Assembly (NCBI GenBank): GCA_965219495.1
Contig: OZ244777.1
Coordinates: forward strand, 1,612,001-1,676,000
Direction: 5' to 3'
DNA length: 64,000 nt
Source: CAZPXZ01 sp965219495
GTDB taxonomy: Bacteria > Pseudomonadota > Alphaproteobacteria > Rhodobacterales > CAZPXZ01
The notes below the pieces were generated by a model. That model was given only the letters and a program-made list of their open reading frames with translations, did not search any database and was not told where the DNA came from. Shown piece by piece: positions 45,528 to 55,582 of the stretch (the first letter of the stretch is position 1; the number at the start of each line of letters is the position of its first letter). The translations under genes and the position numbers were made by a program.

Positions 45528-48500
45528 ATGACGGCCCGTCTCATGCAGAAGAAGCCGCTCTTTCCGGACTCTCCCGCCACTCCCCGGGTGTACTTCGTGA
45601 GTTTGGGGCTGCCATTCGCGTGGAATTTCGCGAACGGCCTTCGCGCACGATTGGGCGGCGCGCCCTCCGATATCCTGGCCCGGACCAAGGTGTTCGTTTC
45701 CGGAAGGAGGGAGGTCGGCCTCCTGCAGGCCGCTTTCCGCGACACGACAGGATCAGGATGCGGATTCACGCCTTCCATCCATTCGCTTCGAGAGGTCGCC
45801 TTCGACCCCTCCATAACGGTTCACGCGCCCAAGAGTGTGGATACGCTGCACCGGACGCTGACGCTCGCCCGGCTGGTTGACGCGTTTCATTCCAGGAATT
45901 CCACTCCTGCGAATGGCGACGGCGTCGTCGCCCTAGCCGATGCGCTCGGCAAACTTCTGGACGAGTTGCATGCCGCAGGCATTCAGCCGTCGTCGCTCGG
46001 CGGGATCGTACCGGACCAGCTCGCCGACCATTGGCGGCGGGCCTCCAGGTTTCTCGATATCATCGGCGAGGCGTGGCCCGCCTATCTGCGCGAGAACGAT
46101 CTGGAGGATCCGGAACGATGCCGTGCGGTCGCCGTCGATGCGTTGATCGAGAACTGGAGCCGGTTCCCTCCCGCGGACCCGATACTGGTTGCAGGTTCCA
46201 CCGCGACCGATGCAACGACCGCGCGCCTCATGTCCGCCATCGCTTCGCTGCCGGCGGGCGCTGTTGTCCTTCCAGGATTGGACCGCTCGCTGGACCTCGA
46301 CGCATGGAACGCGATTGCAGGACCGGACCGGCTGGCGCCAGAGCATCCGCAATTCACGATGAAGCTCTTCCTGGAACGAATCGGCGTCAACCGAAAGAAC
46401 GTTCCCCCCTGGACGGACGACACTCAGCTCCGCCTTGAACGCACGCGTTTCATCGGCCAGGCCTTGCGTCCGGCGCCCGTCACGGAGGCTTGGCGAATGC
46501 AGGCGGCCACCTACGACGAGATTGCCGCCAAGGCCATGGCGGATGTGGACCTGATCGAAGCCAGGAACGCGGACGAAGAAGCATCTGCAATCGCGTTCGT
46601 GCTTCGGGAATCGCTGGAAACCGAAGGCCTGCACGCAATGTTCGTGACCGAGGACAACGAACTCCGGGCGCGCGTGATCGCCAAGTGCGCACGCTGGGGC
46701 CTGGTCCCCGACGACTCCCGCGGGCAATCGCTGGCCCGGACTCCAGAGGGCAGGTTCGCGATCTTGAGCGCCCGCGTAGCGCTCGGACCGCCGGATTCCG
46801 CCGTCCTTCTGGCACTCTTGAAAAGCCCGCGCTGCCGGTCCGGTCCGGAGCAGGATGTCCATTTGAAGCTCCTGTCACGCACCGAGCGGATCTTGCGAAG
46901 CAGGACCGTGCAGACGCCGGGATTCGAGGGAATTCGCCGGGCGCTTGAGGAGTGGGAAGAGGATGGCCCGGAGCGCGGTGAAACAGCAGCCGAACTGTTG
47001 GAATGGCTTGCATCTCTTGAGGCAGACCTTGCCCCGCTCTCCGGACACGCCAAAACGCAGGAAGTCCCGCTATCCGTTCTTCTCGAAAGCCACCGGAAAG
47101 CGATGGCAGGGCTGGAACGCACCGGCTCCATCGCCCGAAAGCGCAGCGAACGCGAACGGTTCTTCGAGAGGCTGGAAGCCGAAGCGGGCGCGTATGCATC
47201 CATGCGCCCGAAGCAGTACGCCCTGTTCCTCTCCGAACTCCTTCGCTCCCAGCCGGTATTCCTTGTTCCGCTGCATCCGCGGATCGCGATCCGAGGCACT
47301 CTCGAAGCCCGTTTCGCGCCAATGGACATGATCGTTCTCGGGGGACTCAACGAGGATACCGCCCCGGGAAAACGCGCCGAGGATCCCTGGCTGAACCGGG
47401 CCATGCGGACGGAACTGGGCCTGCCCCCGCCGGAGCGCGCGGTCGGCACGCTGGCGCACGACATGGCGGAATTGTTCGCAGCAAGGAAGGTCGTGCTCAG
47501 CCGTTCCGAAAACACCCGGGGCGAAATACGCGTTCCAAGCCGCTGGTTGCTACGGCTGACCAACCTGCTGGAGGGGGTCGGCGAAGAGGGCGAGCAGGCG
47601 CTCGCCGGCATACGCGCGCGAGGCAAGTCGAGGCTTTCGGCAGCCATGCTTCTGGACCGGCCCGGCGGTCCGCCAACCCCGGTTTCCCGTCCCGAGCCTC
47701 GGCCCCCGATTGCCGCCCGGCCGCGCAAGCTGTCCGCAACCGCGTTCGAAACCCTGCTCAAGGACCCCTACGCAATCTACGCGCGATACGTTCTCGGCTT
47801 GCGGCCGCTCGAATCGCTCGGCTCCGGTCCCGACGCCCGCATTCGCGGGATCATTTTCCACGCGGTGCTCGCAGATTTTTGTTCCCGCATCCGGTCCACG
47901 CGAGTTCCCCGCAGCGAATTATCCACCTTTCTCGACAAGGCCCTGGAGGGCGCATTCGACGAAGTGAACGACTGGCCCTGGCTAGCGGACCTGTGGGCCG
48001 GCAGTTTCGCCGAAAAGAGAAACTGGCTGCTTTCCGAAGAACTCCATTCGCTTCAAGACAACTGGCTGCCCACCGCCCTGGAAGCTGAAGGGGCAATCTC
48101 CCTCGCCGCCCCGGAAGGGCCGTTTGAAATCACTGCGCGCGCCGATCGGCTGGATTCCCGAACCTCGGACTCGGGCGTCTTGCAGTACAGGCTCCGCGAT
48201 TACAAGTCCGGAAGGGCGCCGACCAAGGCGAGCATTGAGGAATACGCCTGGCAACTCCGGATCGGCGCTCTGATCGCCAGCGAGGGCGGCTTCAGCGAAG
48301 TTGAACCCGGCGAAATCCAGAGCGCCGAATACGCCGGCTTTCAGGGCGGCCGCTTCGCCGACGAGGGACGGGTCCAGCCCGATCCGCTCCCTGACCTGCG
48401 GGAATTTCGGGCGGAGCTCGAAGCGCAGGTTGCCCGCTACGATTCGCCCGAAACAGGCTACCTTTCGCACGCGATTCCCTCGGCGGCGCGCCAAGGCGAC

Positions 48501-48563
48501 TTCGACCACCTGGCCCGGGTGGCGGAATGGTCGACCCCTGCGCTCGAGGACGAAAATGACTGA
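45528..48563 (+). CDS. addB: Double-strand break repair protein AddB
   Basis: 1011 residues of the alphaproteobacterial AddB type. The N-terminal part is an inactivated helicase-like region (VYFVSLGLPFAWNFANGLRARLG; no full Walker A), and the middle carries the family phrases GGLNEDTAPG and EDPWLNRAMR. The C-terminal nuclease region has FHAVLADF and RLRDYKSGRAP, the PD-(D/E)XK nuclease. With AddA it forms the helicase-nuclease that resects broken ends and loads RecA. ATG 45528 is used; ATG 45543 is an alternative. It overlaps addA by eight bases. Confidence 0.93.
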   Translation: MTARLMQKKPLFPDSPATPRVYFVSLGLPFAWNFANGLRARLGGAPSDILARTKVFVSGRREVGLLQAAFRDTTGSGCGFTPSIHSLREVAFDPSITVHAPKSVDTLHRTLTLARLVDAFHSRNSTPANGDGVVALADALGKLLDELHAAGIQPSSLGGIVPDQLADHWRRASRFLDIIGEAWPAYLRENDLEDPERCRAVAVDALIENWSRFPPADPILVAGSTATDATTARLMSAIASLPAGAVVLPGLDRSLDLDAWNAIAGPDRLAPEHPQFTMKLFLERIGVNRKNVPPWTDDTQLRLERTRFIGQALRPAPVTEAWRMQAATYDEIAAKAMADVDLIEARNADEEASAIAFVLRESLETEGLHAMFVTEDNELRARVIAKCARWGLVPDDSRGQSLARTPEGRFAILSARVALGPPDSAVLLALLKSPRCRSGPEQDVHLKLLSRTERILRSRTVQTPGFEGIRRALEEWEEDGPERGETAAELLEWLASLEADLAPLSGHAKTQEVPLSVLLESHRKAMAGLERTGSIARKRSERERFFERLEAEAGAYASMRPKQYALFLSELLRSQPVFLVPLHPRIAIRGTLEARFAPMDMIVLGGLNEDTAPGKRAEDPWLNRAMRTELGLPPPERAVGTLAHDMAELFAARKVVLSRSENTRGEIRVPSRWLLRLTNLLEGVGEEGEQALAGIRARGKSRLSAAMLLDRPGGPPTPVSRPEPRPPIAARPRKLSATAFETLLKDPYAIYARYVLGLRPLESLGSGPDARIRGIIFHAVLADFCSRIRSTRVPRSELSTFLDKALEGAFDEVNDWPWLADLWAGSFAEKRNWLLSEELHSLQDNWLPTALEAEGAISLAAPEGPFEITARADRLDSRTSDSGVLQYRLRDYKSGRAPTKASIEEYAWQLRIGALIASEGGFSEVEPGEIQSAEYAGFQGGRFADEGRVQPDPLPDLREFRAELEAQVARYDSPETGYLSHAIPSAARQGDFDHLARVAEWSTPALEDEND

Positions 48564-51500
48564 GCGGATCGGCGGGACCGGACATCCGCGGCTCGCGCCC
48601 GAGCAGGCGGCCGCCGCCAATCCCCTCCGCTCCGCATGGATCACCGCGAACGCGGGCTCCGGAAAAACCCGCGTACTCACCACCCGTGTCGCCCGCCTGC
48701 TGATTGCGGGAGTGGATCCCGACCGGATCCTGTGCCTCACCTATACGCGCGCAGCTGCCGGAGAAATGAAGACCCGGCTCTTTGAAACCTTGGGCCGGTG
48801 GGCAATGCTCGACGATGACGCGCTCGCGGCGGAGTTGAACGGCCTGCTGGAATCGACGGAGTCGCCCTTCGACACGTCGGACGCCAATGCGCTCAACCGG
48901 GCGAGGAGGCTCTTTGCGAAGGCCCTGGAATTTCCGGGCGGCCTTCGAATCCAGACGATTCACGCTTTCGGGCTGGCGCTGCTGCAATGTTTTCCGCTCG
49001 AAGCCGGCTTGAGCCCCGGTATCCGCATGCTCAACGACCGCCACACCGCCCAACTCGCCCTGCGCGCTTTCGAGGAAACAGTGCGCCACGCGAAGGAAGA
49101 CCGGGGATCGCTGGGCGGCGCCTACCGGTGCCTGGTGTCGGGGGCGACGGAACAGCTGCTCCAGACCCTCCAGCAGGTAATGCTCGAAAACCGGGAACTG
49201 TATCGTTCCTTCACGGAACGGGGGAACCGGCCGAGCGTAGACGCGGCGATGCAGGCCTTCCTCGGGACCGACGGCCTGTCTCCGGCCGCATCTGTCGCCA
49301 GCATGCTAGGCCCCGTTGAGAAATTTGCCCCCGGACTCTACGAGATTCGGGACGCAATGTCCGAAGCGGGCGGCGTTCGGGATCGTCAATACGCCGCTGC
49401 CATCGATGCCGGCCTCAGCGCGCTCGGCGAAGGCCATCGGCTGCACGCCCTGCGCCTGCTGAGAGAGGCGTTCTTCACGCAGACAAGCGGACCCCGCCAA
49501 AACTTCCCTTCGCGAAAAGTCAAGGAGCTGCTGGGAGCAAATCGCGCGGCAAAGCTTGCCGATGAATACACCAGAATCCTCGACGAAGCCGAGACGGCGC
49601 GCCGGCTCGCCGCGGTGACGGAATCGAGCGTCGCCGCGGCCCAGTTCGCCGCCGCGTATGTCGACGAATACGAAGCCGCCAAATCCGCCGAGGCCGGCCT
49701 CGACTACCAGGATGTCGTCGAGCGGGCTCGCCTGCTGCTAGCCGATGGGGAAGCCGGAGAGTGGATTCGGTACCGTCTCGATGGCGGCATCGAACACATC
49801 CTTGTCGATGAAGCGCAGGATACCAGCCCGTCGCAATGGCAGACGGTGCAGAAGCTGGCGGAAGAGTTCTTTGCCGGCGAATCTCCTGCGGGCGGGCGGC
49901 GGACGCTGTTCGCCGTCGGCGACGAGAAACAGTCGATTTTCTCCTTTCAGGGCGCGGATCTTCGATCGTTTCGCAAGACTCGCGAATGGCTTGAACGCCA
50001 TCTTCATGGGGCTGGCGAACCGCTGATGCGGGGCGAACTTGCGACTTCCTACCGGTCGTCCCCGGCCGTACTGCGGTTTGTCGACGAAACTTTCAGTCCA
50101 GCGAGCTTCGAAATCGAAGGGAACGAGGATACCGGAGAGGATCCGGGCTGGGCGGAAACGCTCCTCGGCATGGAATCCTCCCCTCGGCATGCGGCTTTCC
50201 GGCAATCCGCGCCGGGACGGGTGGAAGTCTGGGACCTGGTGGAACCCGATCAACCCAAACCTTCGGGCGGGTCGAACAACGGCCAGCCGGACAGGGAAGC
50301 CGTTCCTGCGGACCAGCGACTTGCGGCGCAGATCGCGCGAAGAATCAGTTCGTGGCTCGGGGAAGGCACGCCCCTGCCCGGAGCCGGACGCGCCATCCGG
50401 CCGGAGGACATCCTGGTTCTGGTCCAGCGCCGCAACGCCCTGCCACGGGAATTGCTGCGGCTCTTGCGCGAAGCGGGCATCCCCGCGACCGGCAATGACC
50501 AGGCCGCGATCCGGGATCATCTCGCCGTGCAAGACTGCCTGGCACTCGCGCGGTTCGCGCTGCTGCCCGAGGACGACCTGACCGTTGCCGTGGTGCTACG
50601 CTCCCCGTTTTGCGGGATTTCCGAGGACGCGCTGTTCGATCTGGCCTGGGGCCGGCGTGGAGAGAGCCTCTATTCCCGACTGGAAAAGGCCGCGCGGCGG
50701 GAGCCGGAACGGTTTGGGGTATGCCACGGCTTTCTCTCGGACATGCGCGCGGCGGCATTCGGGCTCGGACCATTCGCCTTCCTCCAGCGAGCGCTGGTCC
50801 GGCATGACGGCCGCAGGCGGCTTCTCCAACGCCTGGGCAACGACGCCATCGGGCCCCTGGATGAACTGGTCAGCGAAGCTCTCGAGTTCGAGGACCGCGA
50901 ATACGGCTCGCTTGAGGAATTCGTGGACTACGTAGAACGTGGACCGACTGAACTGAAGGCGAGCGCGAATGTAAGTGAAGCCAGCGTGCGGGTGCTCACG
51001 ATACACGGAGCCAAGGGATTGGAGGCGCCGATTGTCATCGTCCCCGACACGGTGCGAACGCCCAATTTCGCCGGCTACCAGCGCCTGCTCCTCGCGAAGG
51101 ACAAGACGGGCGGCATCATGCCGCTCTACGTTCGCAGGAGGGAGGACGATATTCCGGTCACCGAACTTCTTCGGAACGAGTACTCGCTGCGGGAGAGAGA
51201 GGAGAGCTACCGCCTCTTCTATGTTGCGCTGACGAGAGCGCGGGACTGGCTGATCGTCGCGGGATGGCGCGGGAAACGGAAGCCGGACAGCAAGAGCTGG
51301 TATTTTCGCGCCCTGTCCGCCGCAAACCGGATTTGTGCGCCCATCGACCGGGAGGACGAGGAACTACGGAAGAGACTCGGCGCGGTTTTCCCCGGTTGGT
51401 TGCTCGAAGAGATGGAAACCGGTTCCGCGATTTCGCGAGAGACCGCCCGGACTCCCGAGCCCAGCGCCACGCTGCCGGCCTGGGCGCGCCTTCCGGCACC

Positions 51501-52182
51501 CGCCGACGCCGCCGCGCCCAAATGGCTCGCCCCCTCCCGAATTGGAGAAGCACTGCCAAGAGAAGCTTCATCCGATGCAGCGAAGGACGGGGAATCTCCG
51601 GAAATCGGCGCGCCGGACCAGGAACCGGAGACCACCGCGGCGCCGGCGCTGGAACGGGGACTCCTGATTCACCTCCTCCTGGAACGCCTTCCGGGCGTGC
51701 CGCCGGGAGCGGGCCGCGCGCAGCTGGCAAGCGATCTCACCGGCCTTTTCGGCGGATCGCTTTCCCCTCCGCAACGCACCGAGATTGCGAACATCGCCAA
51801 CCGCATACTCTGCGATGACTCGCTTGCGTGGCTGTTTGGGCCGGACTCCGCCGCCGAGGCGGGATTTGCGACCGCCCTTCCCGCCCCGCACGGAGGAATG
51901 ACCGGCCGAATCGATCGGATCGCATTCGATGGAACCCGGGTGCTCGCCGTCGACTTCAAGAGCGACAGGAATCTTCCGAGACGCCCGGCGGAAACGAATG
52001 ACCGCTACCTGGCCCAACTCGGCGCCTATCGGAACGCGCTCGGGAGCATCTACTCAGGACAACGGGTGCAGACGGCGATCCTGTGGACGGGGAGCAAGGA
52101 GCCCAGCTACATGGAAATGCCGGACGATCTGGTGGACGATGCGTTTGCACGCGCACTCGCGGCCCTGGCTGCGGGGGTCTGA
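48556..52182 (+). CDS. addA: Double-strand break repair helicase AddA
   Basis: 1208 residues. It is a UvrD-type helicase with Walker A ANAGSGKT (31-38), ILCLTYTRAAAGEMK, IQTIHAFGLALLQ, ILVDEAQDTSPSQW (Walker B) and GDEKQSIFSFQGAD. The C-terminal nuclease motif AVDFKSDR follows the family. The ATG at 48556 lies within the addB end, so the pair is co-translated. In most alphaproteobacteria trxA follows; here a TRAP operon follows instead. Confidence 0.95.
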   Translation: MTERIGGTGHPRLAPEQAAAANPLRSAWITANAGSGKTRVLTTRVARLLIAGVDPDRILCLTYTRAAAGEMKTRLFETLGRWAMLDDDALAAELNGLLESTESPFDTSDANALNRARRLFAKALEFPGGLRIQTIHAFGLALLQCFPLEAGLSPGIRMLNDRHTAQLALRAFEETVRHAKEDRGSLGGAYRCLVSGATEQLLQTLQQVMLENRELYRSFTERGNRPSVDAAMQAFLGTDGLSPAASVASMLGPVEKFAPGLYEIRDAMSEAGGVRDRQYAAAIDAGLSALGEGHRLHALRLLREAFFTQTSGPRQNFPSRKVKELLGANRAAKLADEYTRILDEAETARRLAAVTESSVAAAQFAAAYVDEYEAAKSAEAGLDYQDVVERARLLLADGEAGEWIRYRLDGGIEHILVDEAQDTSPSQWQTVQKLAEEFFAGESPAGGRRTLFAVGDEKQSIFSFQGADLRSFRKTREWLERHLHGAGEPLMRGELATSYRSSPAVLRFVDETFSPASFEIEGNEDTGEDPGWAETLLGMESSPRHAAFRQSAPGRVEVWDLVEPDQPKPSGGSNNGQPDREAVPADQRLAAQIARRISSWLGEGTPLPGAGRAIRPEDILVLVQRRNALPRELLRLLREAGIPATGNDQAAIRDHLAVQDCLALARFALLPEDDLTVAVVLRSPFCGISEDALFDLAWGRRGESLYSRLEKAARREPERFGVCHGFLSDMRAAAFGLGPFAFLQRALVRHDGRRRLLQRLGNDAIGPLDELVSEALEFEDREYGSLEEFVDYVERGPTELKASANVSEASVRVLTIHGAKGLEAPIVIVPDTVRTPNFAGYQRLLLAKDKTGGIMPLYVRRREDDIPVTELLRNEYSLREREESYRLFYVALTRARDWLIVAGWRGKRKPDSKSWYFRALSAANRICAPIDREDEELRKRLGAVFPGWLLEEMETGSAISRETARTPEPSATLPAWARLPAPADAAAPKWLAPSRIGEALPREASSDAAKDGESPEIGAPDQEPETTAAPALERGLLIHLLLERLPGVPPGAGRAQLASDLTGLFGGSLSPPQRTEIANIANRILCDDSLAWLFGPDSAAEAGFATALPAPHGGMTGRIDRIAFDGTRVLAVDFKSDRNLPRRPAETNDRYLAQLGAYRNALGSIYSGQRVQTAILWTGSKEPSYMEMPDDLVDDAFARALAALAAGV

Positions 52183-52466
52183 TCCGGACTTGCTTTTGGC
52201 CGCAAGTTTGCCTCCGGCTCGCCGACCATCCAGAGAATCGAGCCCTTGCTACTGGCATCTTTACCAAGCTCCGAATTCGCTGCGCAGGAAAAACCTCTCG
52301 CCCGACGGACCTCGGCGGACACGGTGAGAAACCGATGAACGAAGCCGCCTCTGGCGCCTTCGCACTCCAGTGCGCGCCAGAATTGGAAGCGCCGCGAGAC
52401 ACGCGATAGACTGCGCTTCTGGGAAGTGCCCCGCACTTCAAGAACCAAGTATCAGGGAGAAGAAAC

Positions 52467-53459
52467 ATGCTGCAATTCAACAAGTGTATGCTCGGTGTCG
52501 CGGCGGCGGCCATTTTGTTGGCGGCCACACCGTCCTTTGCCGCGATGACGTTGCGGGCGGGCAGCGTCCTGCCTCCGAATTCCGATCAGGGCCAGGCGGC
52601 CGATTTTTTTGCCCAGCGCGTAAATGAGCTTTCCGGCGGAGAGATTACGGTTGAAGTGTTCCATTCGGGTGAACTGGGTTCACCGCCCACGCAATTCGAG
52701 AATGCGATTGCCGGAGCGCAGGACCTGGTCATCGACACCCTGGACTACTTCAAGTCCTACGATGATCAGTTCGGCGTAATCAACACTCCGTTCGTTTTCC
52801 GGAGTCGGGATCACTTCCAGAAATTCCTGAACAGTGACGCGTTCGCTGACATCGCCAAGAAGGTCGATGAGCGTGGCCTGGTCTTCCTGGGTAACTACAA
52901 CTGGATGCGCCAGCAGGACCGCGGCATTCTGAGCCGCACGCCGATCTTCACTCCAGAGGACCTGCAGGGCTACAAGATGCGGATGTTCCAGGCCGAGATG
53001 CCCATCCAGGCATGGTCCGGCATGGGCGCGAATATCCAGGTAATGGCATGGGCCGACGTGTATACCGCCCTGGCCACCGGCGCCGTCGACTCTCTGACTA
53101 CGGTTGTCAGCGCTTCCTACCTGAACAAACACATCGAAGTGCTGAAGTACTTCACCAATCTGAAGGAGTATTTCCAGATCGTGCTGCCGGTGATCAGCAA
53201 GCGAACCTGGGAAAAACTCTCGGACGAGCAAAAGGCAATCATGCACCAGGCGGCAAACGAGGCGGGAGAAGTTTACGTGCGCATCAGCCGCGAGAACGAT
53301 CTTGGCCACATCCAGGCCGCGCAGGATGATCTCGGCCTGACGATCATCCTGCCGCCGCTTGGCCCCTGGCATGAGCATGCGAAGGCCGTGCACAGCTCGC
53401 TGGAGGAGAAAGGCCTGCTACCCGCCGGCATTATCGCCAAGGCGAAGGCCATCCAGTAA
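52467..53459 (+). CDS. dctP: TRAP transporter substrate-binding protein (DctP type)
   Basis: 330 residues. The ATG at 52467 follows GGGAG, and a Sec signal peptide (NKCMLGVAAAAILLAATPSFA) is cleaved before AMTLRAGS. The DctP pattern is clear: GQAADFFAQRVNELSGGEI, FQAEMPIQAWSGMGA, MAWADVYTALATGAVD. It is a close paralogue of the protein at 58971-59963 and a more distant one of 15604-16596. It opens a rightward dctPQM operon. Cargo is unknown. Confidence 0.92.
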   Translation: MLQFNKCMLGVAAAAILLAATPSFAAMTLRAGSVLPPNSDQGQAADFFAQRVNELSGGEITVEVFHSGELGSPPTQFENAIAGAQDLVIDTLDYFKSYDDQFGVINTPFVFRSRDHFQKFLNSDAFADIAKKVDERGLVFLGNYNWMRQQDRGILSRTPIFTPEDLQGYKMRMFQAEMPIQAWSGMGANIQVMAWADVYTALATGAVDSLTTVVSASYLNKHIEVLKYFTNLKEYFQIVLPVISKRTWEKLSDEQKAIMHQAANEAGEVYVRISRENDLGHIQAAQDDLGLTIILPPLGPWHEHAKAVHSSLEEKGLLPAGIIAKAKAIQ

Positions 53460-53466
53460 GGCCTTT

Positions 53467-53481
53467 CGGGGCTTCGCCCCG
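53467..53481. terminator. Hairpin between dctP and dctQ
   Basis: CGGGGC-TTC-GCCCCG, a six-base-pair GC stem, lies between the dctP stop and the dctQ ATG. It is the second TRAP operon in the window with a stable stem at this position, consistent with stabilising or limiting read-through from the binding-protein message. Confidence 0.6.
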
Positions 53482-53482
53482 C

Positions 53483-54073
53483 ATGCCCGCTGAGCGGCCG
53501 GCGCCCCCCGCCGCCGCTTGCGGCGCACCCGAGCTTCCCGGAGGGCTGGCGGCATTCCGCCGGGCCCTCCGGGCGTGGGGCCGCGTGGAGTTGCTGGTTG
53601 CGGTAGCGGCGTTTGTTTTTGTCGTTCTCATCAATATTGCACAGATCACCGTACGATACGGGTTTGAGGGCTCGATCTTCTGGGTGCAGGAGTTCTCCCT
53701 CCTGCTGATGCTGGTGGCCTATTTCATCGGCGCCAGCTGCGTGTTCCGCTTGCGCCACTACGTCATTGTCGACTTCTTCATGCAGCGGGTTTCCCCCGCT
53801 TGGCAACACCGCGCGTACTGGCTGGCGCAAATTCTAACCGTCGTGTTCTGTGCAGTGATTGTCATGGAAACGCTCGCCGAGGCGCCCCGACAAATGCGAA
53901 CCTATTCGGTGATCTTGCACTTCCCCCGTTTTTACAACTACTTGCCCCTGATCATTGCTTCACTCTCAATGATCGTAACGAGCATCTACTTCGCATTGGC
54001 AGTGTACAGCCTCCGCACGCAGAATCCGGACCGCACGATTGCCGATATCGAGTCGGACGTCCGGGTCGGCTAA
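53483..54073 (+). CDS. dctQ: TRAP transporter small permease (DctQ type)
   Basis: 196 residues with four membrane segments starting about residue 35. The family motif FRYGFEGSIFWVQEFSLLLM-type segment appears as ITVRYGFEGSIFWVQEF, followed by GASCVFRLRHYVIVDFF. The first 30 residues are Pro/Ala-rich, so a later start is possible. It couples DctP to DctM. Confidence 0.88.
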   Translation: MPAERPAPPAAACGAPELPGGLAAFRRALRAWGRVELLVAVAAFVFVVLINIAQITVRYGFEGSIFWVQEFSLLLMLVAYFIGASCVFRLRHYVIVDFFMQRVSPAWQHRAYWLAQILTVVFCAVIVMETLAEAPRQMRTYSVILHFPRFYNYLPLIIASLSMIVTSIYFALAVYSLRTQNPDRTIADIESDVRVG

Positions 54074-54091
54074 CCGGGTCGGGATTCGTTC

Positions 54092-55384
54092 ATGCTTTCT
54101 GCCTTAATATTGATCATCATGGTCGCGCTCATGGCGCTGCGCGTCCCCGTGAGCATAGCCATCGGCATCGCTGCCCTGATTGCGCTCACCATCGCGGATA
54201 TTCCGCTGAGCGTGATTCCCAGAATGATGGTCGACGGCCTCGACAAGTTCGCCCTGCTCGCCGTTCCGTTCTTCGTCCTGGCGGGAAACCTGATGAATGC
54301 CGGCGGCGTCACGGAAAGAATTTTCGGCTTCGCCCGCACACTCTTCAGCCCCATCCGCGGCGGCCTCGCCCAGGTGAATGTCGGCGCCAGCATGATCTTC
54401 GCCGGCATGTCGGGCGCCGCGCTTGCCGATCTCGCAGGGCTCGGCGCCGTGGAAATGCGCGCCATGCGCAAGAACGGGTACCCGGTGGATATATCGGCCG
54501 CCATTACCCTGGCCTCATGCACGATCGGCCCAATCATTCCGCCTTCGATCGTGCTTATCGTGTACGGCCTGGCGACGCATACATCTGTGGGACGCCTGTT
54601 CCTTGGGGGGATCGTCCCCGGCCTGATAATCGGGCTCATCATGATGATGTTCATCTCGGGCTGGGTCCGCGTGCGAAAGACGAGCTGGGGTCAACCGGAA
54701 CCCTTCCGGATCAAGGATGTCTGGACGTCCTTCCAGCGCGGCGCGCTGGCGCTACTTTCCCCGGTGCTCATTATCGGAGCGCTCATAACCGGCGTGACCA
54801 CCCCGACCGAAGTCGGCGCGCTCGCCGCGGTCTATGCGCTCTTCGTAGGCTTTGTCTACCGGGAACTGACCTGGCGCCGGCTCTGGGACTGCATTGTCGA
54901 GTCGGTGCACACCACGGCGGTAATCATGTACATCATCGCGGTTTCCGTCGTCATGGGCTGGCTGATTACCACCGAACGCATTCCCCACGACGCGGCAGCG
55001 GCAATCTCCGAATATATTCAGCACCCGCTCGTCGGGCTGCTGGTCATCAACATCTTCCTGATCGTGGTCGGCATGTTCCTGGAAACGCTGCCAGCGCTCC
55101 TGATCTTGTCACCCATTCTGCTGCCGGTAGTGAACGTGTTCGGAATCGATCCGGTTCACTTCGGCATCATCATTTGCTTCAACCTGATTATCGGCATCAT
55201 CACGCCACCCATGGGCATCGGACTGTTCGTCGCGGCGAGAGTGGCCGGCATCACGCCAGAGGCCGTGTTGCGGGCGACCATTCCCTTTTTCGCTCCGCTC
55301 CTCCTTGGACTCCTGATCGTTTCCGCGTTTCCCCAACTGACCTTGTGGCTACCGGATTTGGTCTTCGGCAAGAGTCCCGGATAG
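54092..55384 (+). CDS. dctM: TRAP transporter large permease (DctM type)
   Basis: 430 residues, polytopic, with the DctM markers FFVLAGNLMNAGGVTERIF, GMSGAALADLAGLG, IIPPSIVLIVYGLA and GIITPPMGIGLFVA. It is the ion-coupled transport subunit in the inner membrane. It is more similar to the DctM at 57092-58381 than to that at 13781-15052. A weak GC hairpin (55389-55404) follows its stop; no U run is present. Confidence 0.93.
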   Translation: MLSALILIIMVALMALRVPVSIAIGIAALIALTIADIPLSVIPRMMVDGLDKFALLAVPFFVLAGNLMNAGGVTERIFGFARTLFSPIRGGLAQVNVGASMIFAGMSGAALADLAGLGAVEMRAMRKNGYPVDISAAITLASCTIGPIIPPSIVLIVYGLATHTSVGRLFLGGIVPGLIIGLIMMMFISGWVRVRKTSWGQPEPFRIKDVWTSFQRGALALLSPVLIIGALITGVTTPTEVGALAAVYALFVGFVYRELTWRRLWDCIVESVHTTAVIMYIIAVSVVMGWLITTERIPHDAAAAISEYIQHPLVGLLVINIFLIVVGMFLETLPALLILSPILLPVVNVFGIDPVHFGIIICFNLIIGIITPPMGIGLFVAARVAGITPEAVLRATIPFFAPLLLGLLIVSAFPQLTLWLPDLVFGKSPG

Positions 55385-55582
55385 ACGGGCCGGAAGAGAC
55401 CGGCTTCGCGGACACTGGACGCAGACTCGCCGAAAGGCATGTCCGTGCGCGGGGCGGCGCGGCGCGCCATTCAGCCCGGCCCGTTCCCACAAGTCGGAGC
55501 GGCGAGCGCAGAGCGGATTGAACTGCGATTCAATTCCGGATCGAGGCTGTGGAGGCCAGGATCCGGAAACTGATCCATCGGA

